DNA of 11,619 nt from Lachnospiraceae bacterium (GTDB lineage Bacteria; Bacillota; Clostridia; Lachnospirales; Lachnospiraceae). The notes below the pieces were generated by a model. That model ran no database searches, was not told where the DNA came from, and saw only the letters and a list, made by a program, of their open reading frames with translations. Positions 1 through 6,496 of the stretch are shown in pieces (the stretch's first letter is position 1; each line of letters opens with the position of its first letter). Made by a program: the position numbers and the translations under genes. The stretch lies in the NCBI GenBank assembly GCA_017958585.1, contig JAGDCK010000066.1, positions 1 through 11,619 of the forward strand, written 5' to 3'.

Positions 1-87
1 AGCGCAAATGGCGTTGACGGAATCCGTCAGATCCTCCAGTGTATCAAGTATGGTTCCGTCCATATCAAAAACAGCAGCTTGTATCAT
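1..87 (-). CDS. HAD-family hydrolase, phosphoglycolate phosphatase-like (N-terminal fragment)
   Basis: The first 29 codons of a gene that runs off the left edge. The visible protein starts MIQAAVFDMDGTILDTLEDL, which is motif I of the haloacid dehalogenase superfamily (DxDGT). Asp8 would be the nucleophile and Asp10 the general acid, with Mg2+ as cofactor. The sequence after the motif (LDTLEDLxDSVN) resembles Gph-type phosphoglycolate phosphatases more than beta-phosphoglucomutases. Substrate cannot be settled because the cap domain and motifs II-IV are outside the window. The ATG at 87 follows a GAGG ribosome site at a normal distance, and a promoter candidate lies upstream. It diverges from the EIIC-EAL gene and has no evident functional link to it. 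Confidence 0.85.
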   Translation of the reverse strand, partial: MIQAAVFDMDGTILDTLEDLTDSVNAICA

Positions 88-132
88 AAATAACCTCACA
101 TTCTTAGAAAAAACAAAAATCAATTAAGGCAT

Positions 133-161
133 ATTCTACAGCATAGGATGTGTTTTTACAA
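133..161 (-). promoter_or_regulatory. Candidate sigma-A promoter for the HAD gene
   Basis: On the minus strand, TTGTAA (156-161) is followed after 17 bases by TAGAAT (133-138). This matches 4/6 of the -35 and 5/6 of the -10 consensus at ideal spacing, about 45 bases before the HAD start codon. Seen by eye only; no transcript evidence. Confidence 0.45.
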
Positions 162-243
162 TAAATCCCATTTTAAAAAGATCATTTCCAATGCTGATTT
201 CCAAAAGAGACCATAGGCATTGTAAAAAATAGACAAAGAAATA

Positions 244-272
244 TTTAATAAATACCTGAAGTATGTTACAAT
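244..272 (+). promoter_or_regulatory. Candidate extended -10 promoter for the EIIC-EAL gene
   Basis: TACAAT at 267-272 is preceded by TG at 264-265, which gives an extended -10 element (TGTTACAAT). The -35 at 244-249 (TTTAAT) is weak, as is common with extended -10 promoters. Transcription would start near 279 and leave a leader of about 75 bases before the ATG at 354. I see no riboswitch fold in the rest of the 88-353 spacer. Confidence 0.4.
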
Positions 273-353
273 AGTTCAATAATATTTCAAAAAATGGCAT
301 TTTGTGTGCCAAAAAGCCCAATTGTCGATAAAGGCTTAGAATTGGAGGACACA

Positions 354-2441
354 ATGGGTGAGGCAAAATTTGAAAAAGCATTTGTCGGTCTGGAAAACAG
401 GACTGTCGTCAGGGCGGTGCGCGAGGGACTTATACATATCACGCCAATAGTGATAATAGGAGCGTTTGCGCTTATACTTCAGACTTTTCCCGTAAAAGCA
501 TATCAGGATTTCATAAAAGCATTCCTGGACGGGTTCCTGTTGAGAATGTTTGAGGCCATCTACAGCGCCACTTTCGGGATCCTGTCTGTCTATATGGCAT
601 ACTCAATCAGCAGGGCATACATGAAGTTAAAAGGCGATGCCCGGATAGTGAAGGGTGGAGGAATCGTGTCATCGGTGCTGGCATTCTTTATTCTGGCCGG
701 CGGTTATCTGCCCACGTTCGGAACCGATTCCATGGGTGCAAAGTCAATGTTTCTGGCCATAATAGCCGGCCTTGGAGCATCGGCACTCTATTTGAGATTT
801 ACTGAATTATTCAGGAAACACAGCAGGCCCCTGTTTTTGATCGGTGCTGACAGAGACTTCAACAAAATGTTGTCTACCATTTATCCGATAACATGCACTA
901 CAGCGGTTTTTGGACTGCTTAATACTTTGATCTGCAGGATATTTGAAGTCGATTCCTTCAGGACACTGCTGATCAATTTTACAAATTGGTGTTTCTCATT
1001 CGGTGAAAACGGATTCGTGAAGGGATTCTTTTTTGTACTTATCTCCTCCGTGTTATGGTTTTTCGGAATCCACGGAAGCGATACATTGGAAGGCGTGATG
1101 CAAACCTACTTTGCACCGGGTGTCATAGACAATCGCGGTGCCATGGCAGCAGGTCTTGCTCCGCACACCATACTTACAAAAGAGTTCTTTGACTGCTTTG
1201 TGCTTATGGGCGGATGCGGAGTGACCATATGTCTCTTAATCTCCATATTGCTGTTTTCAAAGAGTAAAGTCAGAAGAGGTATCGGACTTGCAGCCACTTT
1301 GCCCATGATCTTTAACATCAATGAGCTTATGGTGTTTGGTCTTCCCATAATCTTTAATCCCATAATGGTATTTCCTTTTCTGGTGACACCAATTGTGTGT
1401 TATACGGTTTCGTATCTGGCCATCATGTCAGGTATCGTTCCCATGGTGACAACGAGCGTCGCCTGGACAACCCCTATAATCCTCGGTGGATACCAGATTA
1501 CCGGAAGCGTAGCAGGAGCACTGCTTCAGGTGGTGAATGTGGTGATCGGCGTGATAATATATACACCTTTTGTGAGACTCATGGACAGAAGGTCTATGGA
1601 AAACGCCAACAGAAATTATGATACGTTCATGGATTATTTCAAGGCAAATGAGTTGTCCATGGCAAATATCAGGCTCACTGAGATGGGCAATGTAAACGGA
1701 GACTTTGCAAAAGACCTATGCAATGATATCAAGTACGGCTTAAAAAAGCAGGTCGTATTGGCATATCAGCCCCAATACAATTACGAGGGCGAATGCATCG
1801 GTGTGGAGGCGCTTCTTCGCTGGAAGCATCCGGTACTGGGACTTCTCTATCCGCCCCTTGTGATAAAGCTTGCGGAGGAAGGCGGATTTTTGCAGGAGCT
1901 TGAGGAGAGGATATTGGAGACGGCTCTCCGTGACAGGCCAAAGGTATCCGCAAGATTCGGAGACGATGTAAAGCTCTCGGTAAATGTGACGGGAACCACG
2001 GTTGTAACGGAAAGATATCTGGAGTTTTGCAAAGAGTTAAATGCCAGACAGCCTTTTAAAGGCCTCAATCTCTGCATAGAAGTAACCGAGCAGGCGGCGC
2101 TGTTTTTCACGGATGAAACCAAGAAAGCGCTTCGGGAACTGAGAAACATGGGAATCCTCCTGGCAATAGACGATTTCTCCATGGGCCAGACCTCGATCCA
2201 CTATCTGAGGGAGAACATGTTTGACATCATAAAGCTTGACGGCTCACTGATAAACGGAATCTTTACATATGAAAACTCAAGAGACATCATCATCTCCATA
2301 ACCCGCCTTGCAAAGAGCCTCAACCTGATGGTTCTGGCAGAGTATGTGGATTCGGAGGAAAAAAGAAAAGCGCTTCACGAGATGGGATGTGACAATTATC
2401 AGGGATATCTCTTCTCACCGGCAGTATTTTTGCAAAAGTAA
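354..2441 (+). CDS. Membrane EIIC-like sugar-permease domain fused to EAL c-di-GMP phosphodiesterase
   Basis: A 695-residue protein in two parts. Residues about 20-415 are a polytopic membrane domain of the PTS lactose/cellobiose IIC family. It keeps the GIHG motif (His240) and the FNINE motif (Glu324), the two places where the cellobiose transporter ChbC holds its sugar. Residues about 450-695 are an EAL domain, which in this family cuts cyclic di-GMP to pGpG. It retains Glu485 (EALLRW), Asn544, Glu576, Asp606-Asp607, Lys627, Glu663 and Gln683, the usual metal and catalytic positions. Two loops are altered: DDFSMG instead of DDFGTG, and AEYVD instead of AEGVE. No EIIA or EIIB domain or gene is present, so the membrane part may sense sugar rather than drive phosphotransfer; this is inference. 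An in-frame ATG at 294 has no ribosome site. The ATG at 354 follows GGAGG (344-348) and is chosen. Confidence 0.9.
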   Translation: MGEAKFEKAFVGLENRTVVRAVREGLIHITPIVIIGAFALILQTFPVKAYQDFIKAFLDGFLLRMFEAIYSATFGILSVYMAYSISRAYMKLKGDARIVKGGGIVSSVLAFFILAGGYLPTFGTDSMGAKSMFLAIIAGLGASALYLRFTELFRKHSRPLFLIGADRDFNKMLSTIYPITCTTAVFGLLNTLICRIFEVDSFRTLLINFTNWCFSFGENGFVKGFFFVLISSVLWFFGIHGSDTLEGVMQTYFAPGVIDNRGAMAAGLAPHTILTKEFFDCFVLMGGCGVTICLLISILLFSKSKVRRGIGLAATLPMIFNINELMVFGLPIIFNPIMVFPFLVTPIVCYTVSYLAIMSGIVPMVTTSVAWTTPIILGGYQITGSVAGALLQVVNVVIGVIIYTPFVRLMDRRSMENANRNYDTFMDYFKANELSMANIRLTEMGNVNGDFAKDLCNDIKYGLKKQVVLAYQPQYNYEGECIGVEALLRWKHPVLGLLYPPLVIKLAEEGGFLQELEERILETALRDRPKVSARFGDDVKLSVNVTGTTVVTERYLEFCKELNARQPFKGLNLCIEVTEQAALFFTDETKKALRELRNMGILLAIDDFSMGQTSIHYLRENMFDIIKLDGSLINGIFTYENSRDIIISITRLAKSLNLMVLAEYVDSEEKRKALHEMGCDNYQGYLFSPAVFLQK

Positions 2442-2505
2442 GTGAAGTATGCAGAGAGCCTGAAGATATATTGACAGAAAATTTAAAATATTTGTACAGA
2501 TTGTT

Positions 2506-2544
2506 TAAAAAAGACTTCAAAAAACCGAAGTTATGTAGTAAAAT
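2506..2544 (+). promoter_or_regulatory. Candidate promoter(s) for the chemoreceptor: sigma-D-like and sigma-A-like
   Basis: Two overlapping candidates. The first is TAAA (2506-2509), 15 bases, then CCGAAGTT (2525-2532), which resembles the flagellar sigma-D/sigma-28 pattern TAAA-N15-GCCGATAT, although only CCGA is firm. The second is TTCAAA (2516-2521), 17 bases, then TAAAAT (2539-2544), a fair sigma-A promoter. Either would start transcription shortly before the ribosome site at 2572-2578. A sigma-D promoter would fit a chemoreceptor but is not proven. Confidence 0.35.
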
Positions 2545-2585
2545 ATACCTACTAAATCCAGTACGACATTTGAGGAGGCCAAGGT

Positions 2586-4292
2586 ATGAAGAATTTATCA
2601 ATCTTTTTGAAAATTTTACTGATCACGATCCCTTTGGTTGTATTGATTTTATTGTCAGCCATAGTGATGCGAAAAAACATGCAGGATGTGTTGTTTAAGT
2701 CAGAGTCGGTTTATCTGGACACACTCTATGAAATAAACAATAACCTTCTTGCGGCGGACAGAGATTTTTACCAGGCGCAGATAGCTTTCACCAGATATTC
2801 CAGGATAGCCGGGGCAGAAGCCGGTGAAGTGGATGATTTTAACGAGAACGCTCAGCAGACCATCGATAAAGTGAATGCTGCCATAGATCTGGCAAGGGGC
2901 AATGAGCTTCTCTTTAAAAAGACTTTGTCGGACGGTGAGGATTTTGAGACTATCTCCTATGAGTTTGTGGATTCATATAATCGCTGGAAGGCATCCTACG
3001 ACGTAAGTGCGAAGAGCGGAGATATCGAAAAGCAGGAGCAGTTCTTCAAAGATGCCAGAGGTTATCTGGACAGACTACAGGAGATAACCGAAGAGTGGGC
3101 CGAGAAAGAGGGCGCAGTCCTGACACAGTCCATAAATACCAGGATCAATTCCATCACCATAGGATATCTGGTGATCATAATCGTGGTGCTGGTGATCGTA
3201 ATCTTTACATCCAGAAGCATAGCCAAGGGTGTCAAGGATACAAAGGACCGACTTGATATAATTGCGACAAATGACCTTACTCAGGAAGTGCCTGAGACAA
3301 AGGCAAAGGACGAGATCGGTCAGATGACCAGGTCCTTCAGGAGCATGCAGGCCAATCTGAAGGAGATCATCTCCGTGCTTTATAAAGAGTCGGATGATCT
3401 GGACAGTTCCGTAACGACCATGAGAAATGCCACCACGGAGACAGCGCAGAGCATGGAGAGCATAAATACTGCGGCAGGAGAGCTGGCTACCACAGCCACT
3501 CAGACAGCTACAGATATCGAGACCATTGCAAACGAGATGCAGGAATTGGACGGCGTCATGAGAAGTTCGGTGGAGAGTACATCAGCTTTGGCCGGAGCCG
3601 GACAGGAGATCGGCAAGGTAACAAAGGCCGGAATGGACATCGTGGAAGAACTGACTCAGATAAACAACCAGTGCGTCAATGCATTTAACAGTATTTTTAA
3701 AGGAATCGAGAATATCGAAGGCTCCAGCAACAGGATCAGTGAGGCATCTACCCTCATTTCTTCCATCGCAAATCAGACAAACCTTCTGTCACTGAATGCT
3801 TCCATCGAAGCAGCAAGAGCAGGTGAGGCAGGAAGAGGATTCGCGGTTGTTGCGGATGAGATCAGATCCCTTTCAGAGCAGTCCGCTGAAAGTGTTCAGA
3901 CCATCAATACACTCCTTGAAGAGCTTCACAAGAATACAAATGAAGCCATTGCACAGTCAGAGATGGTAAAGAACTATGTGGAAAAGCAAAACAGCAGTGT
4001 TGCTCAGACCAAGGGAAGCTTCTCGGATATTACCACCACTGTGGAAGATGTAAACAGTGCGGTTATAGACTTAAAGAGCATAAACGATCAGCTGGCAAAG
4101 GGATTTGGAGAGATCTCGTCCCTTGTTGAGAGCTTGTCGGCAGCTTCTGAGGAGAATGCAGCTACAGCAGAAGAACTTTCTGCAACATCCGATATCGTAA
4201 GAGGAAATGTTCTCTCCCTTGATGATATCCAGAAGAGGATCGATGATGCGGCAGCCAAGCTTGCTGATATCGTTAAACAGTTTAAGGTTTGA
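2586..4292 (+). CDS. Methyl-accepting chemotaxis protein (transmembrane chemoreceptor)
   Basis: A 568-residue chemoreceptor that would signal to CheA/CheW at the membrane. Order of parts: transmembrane helix 1 (about 7-28); an extracytoplasmic, all-helical ligand domain of about 160 residues, probably a four-helix bundle; transmembrane helix 2 (about 190-209); HAMP linker (about 210-262, with DEIGQM at 242-247); then the long antiparallel signalling coiled coil. The conserved hairpin tip that contacts CheA/CheW is at about 394-434 (IANQTNLLSLNASIEAARAG, then GRGFAVVADEIRSLSEQS). There is no C-terminal CheR-binding pentapeptide; the protein ends KQFKV. Strong GAGGAGG ribosome site at 2572-2578. 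The ligand is unknown. It lies 144 bases after the EIIC-EAL gene on the same strand, with no terminator seen between them, so read-through is possible. No other che genes are in the window. Confidence 0.95.
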   Translation: MKNLSIFLKILLITIPLVVLILLSAIVMRKNMQDVLFKSESVYLDTLYEINNNLLAADRDFYQAQIAFTRYSRIAGAEAGEVDDFNENAQQTIDKVNAAIDLARGNELLFKKTLSDGEDFETISYEFVDSYNRWKASYDVSAKSGDIEKQEQFFKDARGYLDRLQEITEEWAEKEGAVLTQSINTRINSITIGYLVIIIVVLVIVIFTSRSIAKGVKDTKDRLDIIATNDLTQEVPETKAKDEIGQMTRSFRSMQANLKEIISVLYKESDDLDSSVTTMRNATTETAQSMESINTAAGELATTATQTATDIETIANEMQELDGVMRSSVESTSALAGAGQEIGKVTKAGMDIVEELTQINNQCVNAFNSIFKGIENIEGSSNRISEASTLISSIANQTNLLSLNASIEAARAGEAGRGFAVVADEIRSLSEQSAESVQTINTLLEELHKNTNEAIAQSEMVKNYVEKQNSSVAQTKGSFSDITTTVEDVNSAVIDLKSINDQLAKGFGEISSLVESLSAASEENAATAEELSATSDIVRGNVLSLDDIQKRIDDAAAKLADIVKQFKV

Positions 4293-4317
4293 TCGGATAA
4301 CAATAAACAGTAAACCT

Positions 4318-4357
4318 ACACCTCCCGTTTCCGTTTTGGATCCGGGGGGTGTTTTTG
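4318..4357 (+). terminator. Intrinsic terminator after the chemoreceptor gene
   Basis: ACACCTCCCG (4318-4327) pairs with CGGGGGGTGT (4343-4352) in a 10-bp stem with one G-T wobble and a 15-base loop, followed by a run of Ts (4352-4356). It lies 25 bases past the chemoreceptor stop and separates that gene from the kinase operon. Confidence 0.85.
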
Positions 4358-4381
4358 TTATGGTTTTCGGGAAGCCCAAAA

Positions 4382-4410
4382 TAGACAAAAAAATAAAAAA
4401 ATGGTATCTT
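4382..4410 (+). promoter_or_regulatory. Candidate promoter of the split-kinase operon
   Basis: TAGACA (4382-4387, 5/6 of the -35 consensus), exactly 17 bases, then TATCTT (4405-4410, 4/6) with TG at 4402-4403 as an extended -10. It sits just after the upstream terminator, so the three-gene operon probably has its own transcript starting near 4417. Confidence 0.55.
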
Positions 4411-4416
4411 AATTAC

Positions 4417-4456
4417 AGATATAAATATCTTTAGATCAAAGATCGGCGCTTCGCCG
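4417..4456 (+). promoter_or_regulatory. Leader inverted repeat and hairpin touching the ribosome site
   Basis: Two small structures lie between the promoter and the first kinase gene. One is an inverted repeat AGATAT-aa-ATATCT (4417-4430), at the predicted transcription start and so a possible operator. The other is a perfect hairpin CGGCG-ctt-CGCCG (4444-4456), whose last base is the first of the ribosome site GGGGTGA (4456-4462). The hairpin could limit ribosome access. Function is inferred only. Confidence 0.35.
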
Positions 4457-4468
4457 GGGTGAAGGCAA

Positions 4469-6496
4469 ATGAGATATAACATTTCTTATGAACTGGCCGG
4501 GTTTTTCTTGCTTTTAGCCATGCTTATAATCTGTAAAAGCAATTTCAGAGAGAGGCAGAGAGTAAACCGCTATTATTTTTTACTGGTATATAGCGGAATG
4601 ATCTGCTGTGCTTTAAATATCTTTGAGGTTGTCAGTTCAAAGAGTTCTTTTCATCTTACATTTCTCATCAGTTTTTTTGTAAAGATGTTCTCTTTTGGTG
4701 TGCTGCCCATAACGGGATATCTTTTTTATAAATACATATACGAGAAGGTCCCCTCAAAAAGAGAGGCTGTCGGAAAAGTCATGACCACGGTGATCCTTGG
4801 TTACTTGGGCTTTTTTGCACTGTATGCCATAATTAAATTTATTGGTATAAAAAGCATCCAAACATCAGACACCCAGAGCGGTCTCTATCTGATATCTGTT
4901 ATCATCAGGGATTTCTATGTCATTTTGGGTATCCTGTTACTGTTGAAAAACAGGAAATTTTACAGCGCCAGAAACCATATTGCCCAGGTTCTTTTGATTC
5001 TTTTTAATGTTGTCACCATAGTGATCCGGAGAAAGACCACGCGTACCACGGTGGCGACGGTGTCTTTGGTGTTTGTGTGTCTGATCTTTCTATATGCCTT
5101 TGAGATCCCAGACTTTATAGCACTCAGCGAAACACTGAAGCTTTTGGAAAAACAGAGAAAGGACGAGGAGGAGGCAAAGATTGCCGCCATAAATGCCAGC
5201 AGGACAAAGGAGAGGTTTCTTTCAAATATGTCCCATGAGATCAGAACCCCGTTAAACGCGATCCTTGGCCTTAATGAAATGATAATAAAGGATGAGGGGG
5301 ATGAAAAACTAAGGGAAGTTGCGCTTTCAATGAAGGAAGCGGGAAGAGATCTGCTTAAGAGCATGAATGAGGTCCTTAACATAACCGGTGAGGAAGAGCA
5401 AAAGGTTTTAGAGATCGATCAGGGCTTTGTGGCTCCCAAGGCAAGGCTTTTGGTGGTGGATGACAAGGAGATAAACCTCTTTGTGATAAGCCGTCTGCTT
5501 AAGGATACGAAAATAAACATAACCGCCGCCACAAGCGGAGCGGAAGCCATAGAAATCCTTGAAAAAAACAGCTTTGACCTGCTTATAATCGATCACATGA
5601 TGCCAAATATGGACGGCATTGAGCTGTTAAAATATATAAGAGAACACGGAATGTGTCCCGGGGTTCCCGCCATTGCTTTTACGGCAAATGCCATCGAGGG
5701 CGCAGAGAAGATGTATCTGGAGAAAGGTTTTGCGGGATATCTGGCTAAGCCTGCGGGCAGGGAAGCCGCCTGCGGGATACTTAAAAAGTTCCTTCCAAAG
5801 GACCTTTTAGAAGAAAAAACGGAAAGCGAAACGGAGGATGTCAAGCTTTCCGAGGCGGATGAGATTTTGCTTAACAGGATAATGAATTCCTCTGTTGTAG
5901 ATGTGGGCGGAGCCGTGGCAGGTTTTGACAGCGTGGCTTCATATCTGGAAGTGCTGAGGCACTTTATGCTCTCCTTTAATGAAAACGCGGAGGAGATAAA
6001 AGGCTATGCAGAGGAAGGCTTAAATGATGACAACTTAAAGCTTTACACCATCGCGGTCCATTCCATGAAAAGTGCGGCGGCTTTGGTGGGTATCTATGAC
6101 CTGTCGGAGCTTTCCAAAAAAGCGGAGCATGCCGCAAAAGATAATGACATGGGGGCGTTAATGCTGATCCATGGGCCTTTAATCGAAAAACTGGGTGCAG
6201 TGAAAGCATTTTTTGAATCAATTGACGAGGATACGGAAAATAACGAAAAGGATGCGGACGTGCCTGCGCTTTTGGCGGTGTTGGCATTACTTAGTCAGGC
6301 CATGGAAGAGTTTGATGTGGATTCCATGGACGAGCACATGAGAGCTCTTGCCAAAATGCCCATTTTTGATTCCTGCACAGGCCTTAGAAAAAAACTTGAA
6401 AAAGCAGTAAACAACCTGGACACCGAGGCAGGGCTTGAACTTATTTGTCAGATCACCGCTTTGGTAAAAGAGGGAGGTGAAAGCCATGAGCAGTAA
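4469..6496 (+). CDS. Membrane hybrid histidine kinase lacking the ATP-binding domain (HisKA-REC-Hpt)
   Basis: 675 residues. About seven membrane helices (residues 6-213) lead through a short charged coiled coil (about 222-250) to a HisKA domain with a textbook H-box, NMSHEIRTPLNA, phospho-acceptor His256. A receiver follows almost at once: Asp331-Asp332, phospho-site Asp375, Thr405, Lys427. Next is an Hpt domain (HSMKSAA, His531) and an extra helical tail (about 590-675). Only 75 residues separate His256 from Asp331, so the roughly 150-residue HATPase_c domain is absent: no N, G1 or G2 box is visible. The reading frame is open throughout and the linker before the receiver (FVAPKARLLVVDD) matches that of the next gene, so this looks like a clean in-frame loss rather than a broken gene. 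It cannot autophosphorylate alone; it probably receives phosphate from the downstream protein. Stops inside the next gene (11-base overlap). Confidence 0.9.
   Translation: MRYNISYELAGFFLLLAMLIICKSNFRERQRVNRYYFLLVYSGMICCALNIFEVVSSKSSFHLTFLISFFVKMFSFGVLPITGYLFYKYIYEKVPSKREAVGKVMTTVILGYLGFFALYAIIKFIGIKSIQTSDTQSGLYLISVIIRDFYVILGILLLLKNRKFYSARNHIAQVLLILFNVVTIVIRRKTTRTTVATVSLVFVCLIFLYAFEIPDFIALSETLKLLEKQRKDEEEAKIAAINASRTKERFLSNMSHEIRTPLNAILGLNEMIIKDEGDEKLREVALSMKEAGRDLLKSMNEVLNITGEEEQKVLEIDQGFVAPKARLLVVDDKEINLFVISRLLKDTKINITAATSGAEAIEILEKNSFDLLIIDHMMPNMDGIELLKYIREHGMCPGVPAIAFTANAIEGAEKMYLEKGFAGYLAKPAGREAACGILKKFLPKDLLEEKTESETEDVKLSEADEILLNRIMNSSVVDVGGAVAGFDSVASYLEVLRHFMLSFNENAEEIKGYAEEGLNDDNLKLYTIAVHSMKSAAALVGIYDLSELSKKAEHAAKDNDMGALMLIHGPLIEKLGAVKAFFESIDEDTENNEKDADVPALLAVLALLSQAMEEFDVDSMDEHMRALAKMPIFDSCTGLRKKLEKAVNNLDTEAGLELICQITALVKEGGESHEQ

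Noticed and set aside
294..353. Upstream in-frame ATG extending the EIIC-EAL protein by 20 residues
   Set aside because: No ribosome site precedes 294, and the extra residues do not look like an EIIC start. GGAGG at 344-348 points to the ATG at 354.
88..353. c-di-GMP riboswitch ahead of the EAL gene
   Set aside because: I looked for the GEMM conserved core and stem pattern and found neither; the spacer is AT-rich with no strong fold.
2471..2476. TTGACA as -35 of the chemoreceptor promoter
   Set aside because: At 16-18 bases downstream there is no good -10 (GTACAG/TACAGA), so it is weaker than the candidates at 2506-2544.
2514..2531. ACTTC/GAAGT hairpin as terminator after the EIIC-EAL gene
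   Set aside because: Only 5 bp with an 8-base loop and no T-run after it.
6477..6485. GTG start for the second kinase gene
   Set aside because: The GTG lies inside the GGAGGTGA ribosome site itself; the ATG at 6486 has correct spacing.
4469..6496. First kinase gene as a pseudogene broken by deletion
   Set aside because: The frame is open to the end, and the receiver and Hpt active-site residues are all kept, so decay is unlikely.
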